NCBI RefSeq assembly: GCF_024721155.1
Contig: NZ_JAHVAP010000018.1
Location: 1 to 64,000 of the forward strand
Origin: Mucilaginibacter phenanthrenivorans
GTDB taxonomy: Bacteria; Bacteroidota; Bacteroidia; Sphingobacteriales; Sphingobacteriaceae
Length of the DNA stretch: 64,000 bases
Reading direction: 5' to 3'
Below the pieces are notes generated by a model that was not told the origin of the DNA, searched no databases, and worked only from the letters and a program-made list of their open reading frames with translations. The position numbers were made by a program, and so were the translations under genes. Below are positions 42,088-51,592 of the stretch, piece by piece; position 1 is the stretch's first letter; every line of letters starts with the position of its first letter.

Positions 42088-43282
42088 ATCGAACGTTTTT
42101 TAATACAATTCTAAAGGTAGTTCCCTTCCCAACTTCCGAATCCTTCACAAAAATTTGCCCGTTGTGGTAATTTTCAATCATGCGCTTGGTTAGCGACAAC
42201 CCGAGGCCCCAACCTCTTTTCCTGGTAGTATAACCAGGCTGAAATACCGTGTCAAATTTGGAACGTGGAATGCCCTTCCCGGTATCGCTTACATCAATAA
42301 ATACCTGCTTTTTAATTTTGTTGCCTGAAATGTCAACATGAATCTGCCCTTTGCCTTCAATGGCGTTAACCGCATTTTTAAGCAGGTTTTCCAGCACCCA
42401 GTCAAACAATGGCACATTTAACCCGGCCACCAGGTGCGGGTTGCCGGTGAGCTCGAAGCCGATATTTTTGCTTACCCTTACCCTAAAGTAGTCTACAAAA
42501 TCCTTCACCACCTCGTAAACCTTATGCTCTTCAAGCTTTGGTGTTGAGCCGATCTTTGAAAAACGATCGGCAACAATTTCGAGCCGTTTTACGTCGTTTT
42601 CCATCTCAACAATCAGGGAGTCGTTTTCTGAAAACCGTTCCTTCATCAGCTCAATCCATGCCATTAATGAAGATATAGGGGTGCCCAGCTGGTGTGCTGT
42701 TTCTTTGGCAAGCCCAACCCAAACCTGGTTTTGCTCTGATTTTCGCGACGAGCTGAATGCCGTATAGGCCAGCAATAAAAATATGGCGATGACCGAAAGC
42801 TGGATATAAGGGAAAAACTTTAGCTGGGTAAGCAGGTCCGAGTCCTTGTAATAGACAAGCCACTCGAGGTTATTGCCCATTACCTTAAGCCTGATAGGCG
42901 CATGCTGCGATTTCATGTAAGCCAGTTCCGACTCAAAATAAGGAAGGTCGTATTTCTTGTTTTTATTTCCTTCGGCTTCCAGTTTTATATGCGTTTTTCC
43001 TGGGTCGAGGCCCCGGGTAAACTGGATATCCCCCTTCAGATCGGTAACAATTGCCGGAACAAGCGAACTATCACGTACAGCTATGGTATAGTTCAGAAAA
43101 TCGTTATCATCAGATGATAGGATCTGTTTCATGCTCATGGCCCAAACCTCCGCACGGGTACGTTCGGAGCGGGCAATGTTGCGCACAAGGTAACTGGTAT
43201 ACAATAATGAGCCGCTCGCGATTATTACCGCAAACGTGAGCAACGAGTATTTCCAGCGTTTTTTTTGTTGGTATGGATTCAT
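42062..43282 (-). CDS. Membrane sensor histidine kinase
   Basis: The ATG at 43282 (MNPYQQKKRWKYSLL) gives 406 residues; a start at 43336 lies in repeat sequence and is rejected. Two helices (about residues 10-32 and 160-185) flank an extracytoplasmic segment. The HisKA box is LAKETAHQLGTPISSLMAW with the phosphoacceptor His, and the ATPase domain shows NLLKNAVNAIEG, DTGKGIPRSKF and GWGLGLSLTKRM. Its response regulator is not in the neighbourhood. Confidence 0.93.
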   Translation of the reverse strand: MNPYQQKKRWKYSLLTFAVIIASGSLLYTSYLVRNIARSERTRAEVWAMSMKQILSSDDNDFLNYTIAVRDSSLVPAIVTDLKGDIQFTRGLDPGKTHIKLEAEGNKNKKYDLPYFESELAYMKSQHAPIRLKVMGNNLEWLVYYKDSDLLTQLKFFPYIQLSVIAIFLLLAYTAFSSSRKSEQNQVWVGLAKETAHQLGTPISSLMAWIELMKERFSENDSLIVEMENDVKRLEIVADRFSKIGSTPKLEEHKVYEVVKDFVDYFRVRVSKNIGFELTGNPHLVAGLNVPLFDWVLENLLKNAVNAIEGKGQIHVDISGNKIKKQVFIDVSDTGKGIPRSKFDTVFQPGYTTRKRGWGLGLSLTKRMIENYHNGQIFVKDSEVGKGTTFRIVLKNVRYDKQTKSR

Positions 43283-43289
43283 GGGTGTA

Positions 43290-43333
43290 AGAAGTCCGAA
43301 AGTCAGTAAAGTCCGAAAGTCCGAAAGATTGTC
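43290..43333. repeat. AGTCCGAAAGTCAGTAAAGT repeat
   Basis: This is the complement of the sequence at 33012-33053. A further 250 bases up to 43591 hold no recognised gene, repeat or promoter of note. Confidence 0.6.
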
Positions 43334-43591
43334 CAATGGATATCAGTAGGGAAAGTTCGAAAGGGCGGCTTTCTTATATCGGCCCAAAATACGTATTTAG
43401 TATGAAAGACAGAAAGCGAAGCCGCAGTTAACCATTGCCGCAGTTTGGCCCGTGTATTTACGGCGGCAAAATATTACAGCAAACAAAGCTCCCATATGTT
43501 TTAATATGCCCGATATTCTTTATTTTGGTACCGAGTTTAAACTGTTGATTATGTTAATTATTGTGTCCTTAATTTATTCAGCCGCCCGGGT

Positions 43592-45073
43592 ATGAAAATG
43601 AGATGGGTGAGCCTGTTGCTGCTGGTATTACTGGCAGCCGGCTGTAGTAAAAAGGAAACCCCGGAGCCGCAAAAGCATACCGGCACAGGTAGTTTTGCAT
43701 TAGGCTCGCTGCTGCAAAGCAATATGGTGGTGCAGCGCGACAAGCCCCTTGTAATTTGGGGAACAGCAGCAGCAAATGAAAAGGTAACAGTAAACGTAAG
43801 CTGGAACCTAAATACCCTCAATACCTTTGCCGATGCCTCGGGTAACTGGAGGCTAAGCATACCTGCAAGCCCTGCCAATGTCAACCCGCAAACCATAACT
43901 GCCAAGCCTGATGGCGGGGCGGGGATAGTGCTTACCAATATTTTATTAGGGGATGTGTGGGTTTGTTCGGGTCAGTCGAACATGGTGATGCCCGTTGATG
44001 TGATTGCGCCCTTTACAGGGGTGATTGACTACCAGGCCGAAATAGCCGCGGCCAACTACCCATTGATCCGCACGCTTGCCGTGCAGGAAGATTACGAAAA
44101 CAGCCCGGCCACAGAACTAAAGAAGGCCGTAAAATGGAATATTTGCTCGCCTCAAAACGAAGGGAGCTTAAGCGCTGTTGCATACTTTTTCGCCCGCAAG
44201 CTGCATATTACGCTTAATGTACCCATAGGTATTATTGTATCGGCCATTAACGGATCATATTGCCAGGAATGGACCAATACGGATGCTATTGCAAGCGACC
44301 CTGTTTTAACTGCCAATTATTCCGGCAACAGTTCAACGCTGTATAACGGGATGATCAGCCCGCTCACAAACCTCGCCATCCGGGGTTTTATTTGGTACCA
44401 GGGAGAAAATAACCAGCACGATGATCCGGCAAGCTATACCAGGCTTAATAGTGCGTTGATAAAAGGCTGGCGAACGCAATTTAAGGACGCAGCCCTTCCA
44501 TTTTACCTTGTACAACTAACACCCTTCGCCGAAGATTATAACACCACCAATCCACCGGGCGGTGATAAAACACTCGACTATCTTGCAAAGTTCAGGGAGG
44601 GGCAGGCCAATGTTTTATCCACCCCGGGCACGGGCATGGCTGTTACCATGGACGTTGGGGAAGAAGCCAATCATCACCCCCGCAACAAAAAACCGGTTGG
44701 TGAAAGGCTTGCGCTGCTGGCTTTAAAAAACACCTTCAACCAAAATGTTGAGTGTTATGGGCCTCATTTTTCGTCGTGGTCGGCAAATGGTAATACAGCA
44801 ACTATCAGTTTCAGCGCAGGCACCGCAAATGGCTTAACGACCATTAATAACCAGCCTTTAAAACAGTTCTTTTTTGTTGCCGGTACTGATCAAGTTTTCA
44901 GGCAGGGTGTTGCAAACATAGCAGGAAATGGGATTACAGTAGTGGCCCCTGCAGGTACGCCCCTGCCGATCCTGGCTGTAAGGTATGCCTTTACCAATGC
45001 GCCGGTAACCAACCTGCAAAACGCTGCCGGGTTGCCTGCGGAGCCGTTTAGAACGGACAATTGGGGTAATTAA
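43592..45073 (+). CDS. Sialate O-acetylesterase-like lipoprotein
   Basis: A 493-residue protein with a lipoprotein signal (LLLVLLAAGC). The SGNH-type esterase domain shows CSGQSNMVMP (nucleophile Ser), FIWYQGENNQHD and VTMDVGEEANHHPRNK with the catalytic His. An N-terminal beta domain precedes it. It should remove O-acetyl groups from sialic acid or other sugars. The gene ends head to head with the GntR regulator with no gap. Confidence 0.9.
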   Translation: MKMRWVSLLLLVLLAAGCSKKETPEPQKHTGTGSFALGSLLQSNMVVQRDKPLVIWGTAAANEKVTVNVSWNLNTLNTFADASGNWRLSIPASPANVNPQTITAKPDGGAGIVLTNILLGDVWVCSGQSNMVMPVDVIAPFTGVIDYQAEIAAANYPLIRTLAVQEDYENSPATELKKAVKWNICSPQNEGSLSAVAYFFARKLHITLNVPIGIIVSAINGSYCQEWTNTDAIASDPVLTANYSGNSSTLYNGMISPLTNLAIRGFIWYQGENNQHDDPASYTRLNSALIKGWRTQFKDAALPFYLVQLTPFAEDYNTTNPPGGDKTLDYLAKFREGQANVLSTPGTGMAVTMDVGEEANHHPRNKKPVGERLALLALKNTFNQNVECYGPHFSSWSANGNTATISFSAGTANGLTTINNQPLKQFFFVAGTDQVFRQGVANIAGNGITVVAPAGTPLPILAVRYAFTNAPVTNLQNAAGLPAEPFRTDNWGN

Positions 45074-46099
45074 TTACAGGGAGTTTCTATAAGTAACCTT
45101 AAAAGGTATGGCAACATGCTCCTTGCCGTTGTTGAGCACCATTTCGGCGGTCTTTTCGCCCATCAGCTTAAAGTTGGTGGATATGGTGGTGATGCCGTTA
45201 AGGATGATCTTTTTAAGCGGCGTTTCGTTATAGCTGATCACGCCGATATCTTCACCGATCTTCAGTTTATCGCCGATAATTTTTTCTATCAGCTCCACCA
45301 AATCGTCCTCCATTAAATTGATATAAACAGTGCCGGGCTGCAGGGTTTCGTTTTTCAGGGAGTGGATGATGCCATATTCGAAGGCATATTTTCCGCAAAA
45401 ATTCAAGAACCCGGTTAGGATCTCCTTTGAATAATAGCTATGTTCAGGGAAGATGATTTTGAGCGTATGGTACTTGCTCAGCTGTTCCACAAGTTGTTCC
45501 AGGGCGAAATAAATATCCTGTTCAAAATTCTCGTATACTGCACCAAAGTTGCCGGTTAAGCCCTCTAAAAGCTTATCCATCAGGATCAGCTTATCCTTAG
45601 GTAGTTCATTAATAACGGCTATGGCATTTTCGGTGCTTTCGATAAAATGCGGAATGATCACCAGTTTTGAATAGTGCTCGATGCTGTTTGCCAGCAGCTT
45701 TTTAAATACGTTGAAATTATTGTTGTAGATGTAAAAATCAATGGCTGCGTTACTGCCCAGCGTTTCGGCAAAGGCATCGTAAATTATTTTTTTGTGGCTG
45801 CTCAGCTTGTTAAAAAGCAGCAGCACTTTTACAGGCTGATTAAATGAGGTTGCCGAGATAAAATATCCTTTACCCGCTATAGACTTGATAACGTTGTATC
45901 GTTTTAATTCCTTATAGGCGCGTTCAATGGTATTGCGCGAAACTTCGAGGGCAATGCTCAGGTCGTTTATTGAGGGCAGGATGTCGTCCTTGTCAATTTT
46001 CTTTTCTTCGATGCCCCGTAAAATGGAATTGCTTATCTGCAGGTACTTAGGGGTAATGGAGTACTCATCAATATTAATGATCTTTAAATAATTTTTCAT
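45074..46099 (-). CDS. GntR-type regulator with periplasmic-binding-like sensor domain
   Basis: A 341-residue protein: N-terminal winged helix (YLQISNSILRGIEEKK, LPSINDLSIALEVSRNTIERAYKEL, AGKGYFI) and a C-terminal sugar-sensor domain of the LacI/periplasmic-binding type (KVLLLFNKLSSHKKIIYDA, GVISYNETPLKKIILNGITTIS). It is divergent from the rhamnosidase gene and convergent with the esterase. A role in controlling rhamnoside use through L-rhamnose is inferred from this context. Confidence 0.9.
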   Translation of the reverse strand: MKNYLKIINIDEYSITPKYLQISNSILRGIEEKKIDKDDILPSINDLSIALEVSRNTIERAYKELKRYNVIKSIAGKGYFISATSFNQPVKVLLLFNKLSSHKKIIYDAFAETLGSNAAIDFYIYNNNFNVFKKLLANSIEHYSKLVIIPHFIESTENAIAVINELPKDKLILMDKLLEGLTGNFGAVYENFEQDIYFALEQLVEQLSKYHTLKIIFPEHSYYSKEILTGFLNFCGKYAFEYGIIHSLKNETLQPGTVYINLMEDDLVELIEKIIGDKLKIGEDIGVISYNETPLKKIILNGITTISTNFKLMGEKTAEMVLNNGKEHVAIPFKVTYRNSL

Positions 46100-46214
46100 C
46101 TGCCTTTACCTGCGTTAGCTTGATCGGGTAAAACTAAATATTTATTCTAAAAATAAAGCACGCCAAATGGCAGAGGGATAAATTTTCGTTGGTTGATGAG
46201 CAACATTTTCAAAA

Positions 46215-46315
46215 TGCGCCGTAGGTGCAAAATATCGGTAGAAAATATACCGCGGTCTTCAATCTTTTTTATATTCTTTCTACCGACATTGAACCCCGAT
46301 GGGGTTCTTTTTAGC
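46215..46315. repeat. Palindromic repeat, family C/K
   Basis: CAAAATATCGGTAG (46228-46241) is the complement of 5563-5576, and TTTCTACCGACATTGAACCC continues with GATGGGGTTC. The 397-base gap before the rhamnosidase also holds AGTTAA (46436-46441) and TTAACT (46457-46462), an inverted pair 15 bases apart that may bind the GntR regulator. Nothing else is seen. Confidence 0.55.
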
Positions 46316-46496
46316 AATGAAAATACCTTGCCGGTAAAAATGGAATAAGATCCAGAACCCTTTTACAACCCTAAAAGCGCATTGATTTTTTCCACTGCCA
46401 AGCCCACATTGTTACATACCAAGACAGTAAAGGATAGTTAACTAGATGCATTTTCATTAACTTGGCTACCCAATTAAACACATCCTGATTAACCAA

Positions 46497-49214
46497 ATGA
46501 GAAAGATCCTAACTTTATTTTTTGTCCTGCACATAGCTGGTTTTTGTTTTGCACAGGTTAAGGTTCAATACCTGCTAACCGAAAATACCGTAGACCCCAT
46601 TAGCATTGATGCTATTAACCCCAGGCTTAGCTGGCAACTGAACGCCGGCGATAAACGTGGTGTAATGCAAACAGCCTATGAATTAAAAGTAAGCAGCGCA
46701 AAGGATAAACATGAAGTTTGGAAAACGGGCAAGGTAATGTCCGATCAATCCATGTATATTATTTACAAGGGCGAGCCGCTTGCAGCCGGCCAAAAATATA
46801 TTTGGCAGGTAAGGATTTGGGACAACGCAGGCAAGGCATCTGCATGGAGCGAACCTGCCAGTTGGCGCATGGGGCTGCTTACCGCCGCCGACTGGAAGGC
46901 CCAATGGATTACGCCTGCAGGCAAGGAAGACTCAATCAACCGCCCGAGCCCCCTGCTTCGCAAACAGTTTTCGCTTACAAAAAAGGTAAAATCGGCTTTC
47001 GCTTACATCACAGCACATGGTTTATATGAGGCACAGATCAATGGCCGGCGCGTTGGCGATGCCTATCTTACACCCGGATGGACCAGTTATAACAAACGCC
47101 TGCAATACCAGGTTTATGACGTTACCAACATGCTGCAGCCCGGCGCAAATGCAGTTGGCGCAACGCTGGGCAGCGGCTGGTACCGGGGACATATAGGGTT
47201 CCCATCGGTAGGAAACAAATACGGGAAGGATATCTCTTTGTTATTCCAGCTGGAAGTTACCTATACCGACGGCACAACGGCGACCATCATATCGGACGAT
47301 ACCTGGAAGACCTCCACAGGGGCGGTAAGGTTTGCCGAGATCTATTATGGAGCCGTTATAGACGACAGGAAAGAGCAAAAAGCCTGGTCGACTGCAAATT
47401 TTGACGATAAAAAATGGACTGCCGTTAACGTTAATAACTTTAATAAGGACGTTTTGGTAGCTACCATAAATGAACCTATCAGGAAACATGAAACCTTTAA
47501 GCCGATAAAGATCTTTAAAACGCCAAAAGGTGAGCAGGTGATAGATTTCGGCCAAAACCTCGTTGGCTGGATCCAGATGAAGGTGAACGGGCATGCTGGC
47601 GATACCGTCAAGATCTCGCATGCCGAGGTGATAGACAAGCTTGGGAATTTTTATACCGAGAACTTACGCTCTGCCCGTGCAGAGAATGTATTTGTGCTGA
47701 AAGGCGACGGCAAGGAAACATTTGAGCCTCAATTTACCTGGCAGGGATTCAGGTTTATAAAGGTAGTGGGCTACCCGGGCGAATTAAAACCCGAGGACTT
47801 TACAGCCATTACCCTATATTCTGATATGAAGCCGGAGGGAACATTCTCCTGCTCAAACCCAATGCTTAACCAGTTACAGCATAATATTCAATGGGGCCAA
47901 AAAGGCAACTTTTTAGATGTACCTACTGATTGCCCGCAGCGCGACGAGCGTTTGGGCTGGACAGGTGATGCGCAGGTTTTCTCGCGCACCGCATCGTACA
48001 ACATGAACGTGCATAACTTTTTTACCAAGTGGATGAAAGACGTCGCGGCCGATCAATTTTCAAGCGGCAGCGTGCCTTTTGTTATACCTAATGTTATTGG
48101 CGCCGGCGAACAGGGCGGCAGCACCGGCTGGTCTGACGTATCAACCATTATTCCATGGAATATCTATTTAGCCTACGGCGATAAACAAATCCTGGAGAAC
48201 CAATATGCCAGCATGAAGGCCTGGGTTAAATTCATGGAAAACAAAAGCCGTAACGACCTTTGGAACACAGGAGACCACTTTGGCGACTGGCTGTTTTACA
48301 GCGTAAATGACGATACCGACGGCACCTCGGCTATCACCAGTAAATACCTGATCGCGCAGTGTTTTTATGCTTATTCAACGCAGCTGATGATCAACACTGC
48401 GCAGGTTTTAGGCAAAAAGGACGATGAGGCTTATTATACCGATCTGTTGGCCCGAATTAAAAAAGCCTTTGTAAACGAATATGTAACACCGAACGGACTG
48501 ATCTCGTCCGACACGCAAACAGCGTATGTGCTGGCCTTGCAATTTGACATGCTTCCCGAGAATTTAAGGGCACAAGCTGCGGTAAGGTTGGTTGATAATA
48601 TACACCGTTATCGTAACCACTTAACCACCGGCTTTTTGGGAACCCCTTATTTATGCCACGTGTTGAGCAGGTTTGGTCATGCCGATGTTGCTTACCAGCT
48701 ATTATTGCAAGACACTTACCCATCATGGTTGTACCCGGTAAAGATGGGTGCCACAACCATTTGGGAAAGATGGGACGGCATCCGTACTGACGGTACATTT
48801 GAAACCCCGACCATGAACTCATACAACCACTACGCATACGGCGCGATCGGCGACTGGATGTATCGCGTTGTAGCAGGGATCGACACAAAAACAGACGCGC
48901 CGGGCTATAAGGAAATCACCATAAAGCCAACAATAGGAGGCAACCTGCAAAATGCATCGGCTGACTATGAAACCAATTACGGCAAGGTGAGCTCGCACTG
49001 GAAAATTGACGGTGCAAACTTTTTGCTTGATGTGGAGGTGCCTGCAAATACAACAGCCACCGTTTATATTCCGGGCACCAGTAGCAGCTCGATAACGGAA
49101 GGCGGCAAGGCAATGGCATCGGTTCCGGGAATAAAAGCAGGCGATGCAGCTGACGGATATGTGGCTGTAAATGTAGGGTCGGGCGTTTATCATTTTGTAA
49201 CGGCAAAACCGTGA
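46497..49214 (+). CDS. Exported alpha-L-rhamnosidase, GH78
   Basis: A 905-residue enzyme with signal peptide (MRKILTLFFVLHIAGFCFAQ), two N-terminal beta domains, the (alpha/alpha)6 catalytic barrel with DCPQRDERLGWTGDAQ, ISGGSVPFVIPN-like and WYPVKMGATTIWERWDG segments, and a C-terminal beta domain. It cleaves terminal alpha-L-rhamnose from plant or microbial glycans or glycosides in the periplasm. It is followed by the rhamnose transporter gene, consistent with uptake of the released sugar. Confidence 0.95.
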   Translation: MRKILTLFFVLHIAGFCFAQVKVQYLLTENTVDPISIDAINPRLSWQLNAGDKRGVMQTAYELKVSSAKDKHEVWKTGKVMSDQSMYIIYKGEPLAAGQKYIWQVRIWDNAGKASAWSEPASWRMGLLTAADWKAQWITPAGKEDSINRPSPLLRKQFSLTKKVKSAFAYITAHGLYEAQINGRRVGDAYLTPGWTSYNKRLQYQVYDVTNMLQPGANAVGATLGSGWYRGHIGFPSVGNKYGKDISLLFQLEVTYTDGTTATIISDDTWKTSTGAVRFAEIYYGAVIDDRKEQKAWSTANFDDKKWTAVNVNNFNKDVLVATINEPIRKHETFKPIKIFKTPKGEQVIDFGQNLVGWIQMKVNGHAGDTVKISHAEVIDKLGNFYTENLRSARAENVFVLKGDGKETFEPQFTWQGFRFIKVVGYPGELKPEDFTAITLYSDMKPEGTFSCSNPMLNQLQHNIQWGQKGNFLDVPTDCPQRDERLGWTGDAQVFSRTASYNMNVHNFFTKWMKDVAADQFSSGSVPFVIPNVIGAGEQGGSTGWSDVSTIIPWNIYLAYGDKQILENQYASMKAWVKFMENKSRNDLWNTGDHFGDWLFYSVNDDTDGTSAITSKYLIAQCFYAYSTQLMINTAQVLGKKDDEAYYTDLLARIKKAFVNEYVTPNGLISSDTQTAYVLALQFDMLPENLRAQAAVRLVDNIHRYRNHLTTGFLGTPYLCHVLSRFGHADVAYQLLLQDTYPSWLYPVKMGATTIWERWDGIRTDGTFETPTMNSYNHYAYGAIGDWMYRVVAGIDTKTDAPGYKEITIKPTIGGNLQNASADYETNYGKVSSHWKIDGANFLLDVEVPANTTATVYIPGTSSSSITEGGKAMASVPGIKAGDAADGYVAVNVGSGVYHFVTAKP

Positions 49215-49216
49215 TT

Positions 49217-49300
49217 GTAGGGGCGTATCGCATACGCCCTCTCGTTCGAAACAATACAAAATAAACCAATAACAAAAGGGCGTATGCAATACGCCCCTAC
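49217..49300. repeat. GTAGGGGCGTATCGCATACGCCC-type inverted repeat, copy 3
   Basis: Arms 49217-49240 and 49277-49300 with a 36-base spacer. It follows the rhamnosidase stop by two bases and lies between it and rhaT, so it may reduce or shape read-through. Confidence 0.8.
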
Positions 49301-49326
49301 AATAAAACCTAATAATAAACCAAACC

Positions 49327-50406
49327 ATGGGCATAATTTTCGGCGTATTTTTTCATTTCATTGGGGGCTTTGCATCCGGCAGCTTTTATATTCCCTATAA
49401 AAAAGTTAAGGGCTGGGCCTGGGAAAGCTTTTGGATAGTAGGCGGGATTTTTTCGTGGCTTATCGTGCCACCGCTGGCAGCGTGGCTCACCATTCCAGGC
49501 TTTGCCGAAATTATCAAAAGTGCCGGTTTCGATGTTTTAGGATGGACATACCTGATGGGCATTCTTTGGGGCATTGGGGGCTTAACCTACGGGCTCGGGG
49601 TTCGTTACCTTGGCGTATCGTTGGGCAGCACCATCATATTGGGCCTTTGCGCTGTGTTTGGCTCACTGGTACCGTCAGTTTACTATGATTTTTTTCCGAA
49701 GGCAGGCAAGGATACCATCACCATGCTGGTTACCTCGCATTGGGGGCAATTGGTATTGCTGGGGATAGCAATTTGCGTTATCGGTATTATTATTTGTGGC
49801 AAGGCGGGCACCATGAAAGAAAAGGACCTTGCAAAAAACTCATCAGCGAAGGAAGAAAATAAAGACTATCGTTTTGGATTAGGAATTTTTGTAGCTATTG
49901 TTTCGGGTATCCTGAGCGCCTGTTTCAACTTCGGTTTAGAGGCCGGTAAATCAATGGCAGATACTGCAAACACAGTTTGGACTGCTGCACATCCTGGCGC
50001 CGGCAACTTCCTGTTTAGGAACAACGTGGTTTACATAGTAGTACTTTGGGGCGGACTTACCACCAACTTTATCTGGTGCATGATACTGAACGCCCGCAAC
50101 AAAACATTCAGCAACTATACTGATCCGAAAACGCCACTGTTAAAGAATTATCTCTTCTCGGCATTGGCCGGTACAACATGGTTTTTACAGTTCTTTTTTT
50201 ACGGGATGGGCGAAAGCCGGCTTGGTAACGGAGCAAGCTCCTGGATCCTGCACATGGCCTTTATCATCCTGATAGCCAACGTATGGGGACTTGTATTAAA
50301 GGAATGGAAGGGTGTAAGCAAACAGGCGTTCACAACCGTTTTAGTTGGTATTGGGGTAATTATATTATCAGTGCTTGTTGTGGGGTATGGAAATGCGATA
50401 AAGTAA
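49327..50406 (+). CDS. rhaT: L-rhamnose/proton symporter RhaT
   Basis: A 359-residue protein with ten helices and the RhaT pattern: FFHFIGGFASGSFYIPYKKV, WGIGGLTYGLGVRYLG and CAVFGSLVP. It imports L-rhamnose with protons across the inner membrane. It lies downstream of the secreted rhamnosidase. The catabolic genes for rhamnose isomerase, kinase and aldolase are outside the window. Confidence 0.94.
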   Translation: MGIIFGVFFHFIGGFASGSFYIPYKKVKGWAWESFWIVGGIFSWLIVPPLAAWLTIPGFAEIIKSAGFDVLGWTYLMGILWGIGGLTYGLGVRYLGVSLGSTIILGLCAVFGSLVPSVYYDFFPKAGKDTITMLVTSHWGQLVLLGIAICVIGIIICGKAGTMKEKDLAKNSSAKEENKDYRFGLGIFVAIVSGILSACFNFGLEAGKSMADTANTVWTAAHPGAGNFLFRNNVVYIVVLWGGLTTNFIWCMILNARNKTFSNYTDPKTPLLKNYLFSALAGTTWFLQFFFYGMGESRLGNGASSWILHMAFIILIANVWGLVLKEWKGVSKQAFTTVLVGIGVIILSVLVVGYGNAIK

Positions 50407-50420
50407 CACAATGTGTTCCC

Positions 50421-50450
50421 ATAGCGATGGGTCCTGAAACCCATCGCTAT
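50421..50450. repeat. ATAGCGATGGG palindrome, family G, copy 2
   Basis: ATAGCGATGGG and CCCATCGCTAT are exact arms with an eight-base spacer, as at 27401-27429. It separates convergent rhaT and the small lipoprotein gene and may end both. Confidence 0.7.
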
Positions 50451-50460
50451 GACGGCTAAT

Positions 50461-50622
50461 TTATTTCCTGAACATCGACGCTATCCAGATAATAAGCGCA
50501 ATAACAACAATTACGGCAATAATGCCAACAACGGCTCCGGCCTTAAAAATGCCTGCAATTACCGAACAGCTGCTTAAGCAAAGCAGCATTAAAATAAGCG
50601 ATGGAAAATATAATCTTTTCAT
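50461..50622 (-). CDS. Small lipoprotein with a membrane helix
   Basis: From the ATG at 50622 the protein has 53 residues: a lipoprotein signal (LMLLCLSSC) and a Gly/Val/Ile-rich helix (AVVGIIAVIVVIALIIWIAS) ending in a basic tail. Similar tiny proteins are common in Bacteroidota, function unknown. A start at 50682 would add 20 residues that do not fit. Confidence 0.7.
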   Translation of the reverse strand: MKRLYFPSLILMLLCLSSCSVIAGIFKAGAVVGIIAVIVVIALIIWIASMFRK

Positions 50623-50708
50623 GGTAGGTTTTTTTAACAGGTATAATACCATGAAGCCTGAATAAGTTTTAGTTGCTTCCAATTATTTTAAAAGCCGTCA
50701 TCTTCAAT

Positions 50709-51047
50709 TCATAGATTCACCCTGTCGCCATGTGCTTTTGGCTCCGAGATCACTAAGAAATGCAGATCGGCCCCGCCATTATTTGAAATGCGGTGCCGGG
50801 TATTGGGCGTTATGTGAATGGATTGATTAGCCTCAACGGTTTGAAGTTTCCCATCCATCTCAAAGGTTGCTGTTCCCGAAAGGATATAAAACACCTGCTG
50901 TGCACGATGGTGATAATGCAATTGCTCGCCCAAAGCAGGCGGAATGCGTTCCTGGATCACGCTTAAGGTATCCGATTTTAAAAGGTGCCAGCCATCGCAC
51001 TTTTCTCCCCATATGTAATGTTCAGCATTTTCCGTCGAGGTAATCAT
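50709..51047 (-). CDS. Cupin domain protein
   Basis: A 112-residue single-domain cupin. The first motif is EQLHYHHRAQQVFYILSG and the second PNTRHRISNNG, supplying a possible metal site (His, His, Glu/Gln, His). Its substrate is unknown. The stop-to-start gap to the MmcQ-like gene upstream is five bases, so the two form an operon. Confidence 0.9.
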   Translation of the reverse strand: MITSTENAEHYIWGEKCDGWHLLKSDTLSVIQERIPPALGEQLHYHHRAQQVFYILSGTATFEMDGKLQTVEANQSIHITPNTRHRISNNGGADLHFLVISEPKAHGDRVNL

Positions 51048-51052
51048 TGCTA

Positions 51053-51412
51053 TTAGTTATTATTCGTTTCGTATTCCCGTATCAATTTTTTGGTGGCGCG
51101 GTTTCGCCAGGCGGTTAAAAGCAGTAGTTCCAGGTCGGCGGGCAGTACAGTTTTAAGGCGGACGAGCATATAATCGTAATTAAAATAATGGTCCGTCACA
51201 AAAAAAGCATCCGGTTTGGTGGTGATCCACCTGTCGCGTTCAAGGGTTTGCAGCACAAGGGTTTCGCCATCATCCCACAGCCGGGCAAAATACTTTTTGT
51301 TCACATAAAAAGCGGGTGTGCCAAAGCAAAGCTTCTCCTCAACGCCGGGTAGGGGCATTAGCTTTTGTCGTAAAAACTCAAGGTAAATGAAGGTATCTGC
51401 GCTCATTTCCAT
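51053..51412 (-). CDS. MmcQ/YjbR family protein
   Basis: A 119-residue protein with the MmcQ/YjbR pattern (CFGTPAFYVNKKYFARLW, then a segment ending LLLLTAWRNRATKK). The fold binds DNA in some members. Function here is unknown. It is the first gene of a two-gene unit with the cupin. Confidence 0.9.
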   Translation of the reverse strand: MEMSADTFIYLEFLRQKLMPLPGVEEKLCFGTPAFYVNKKYFARLWDDGETLVLQTLERDRWITTKPDAFFVTDHYFNYDYMLVRLKTVLPADLELLLLTAWRNRATKKLIREYETNNN

Positions 51413-51592
51413 TGGGCTAATTTCGGAAGAAAATCGTTAACGAACACCATTCGACCTAAATCAGGGCCAGGGGCGATTGACCTATGATAATCAGGTAAAA
51501 TTACCCCATAAAATCGCGTGTTTTTACGGGACCTGCCGGCGACTGATTTGCCTAAATTTATACCTCCAGCACGACATTCACCCGAAAATAAA

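Noticed and set aside
43283..43336. Upstream start of the histidine kinase at 43336
   Set aside because: These codons come from the AGTCCGAAAGTC repeat; MNPYQQKKRW at 43282 is the natural start.
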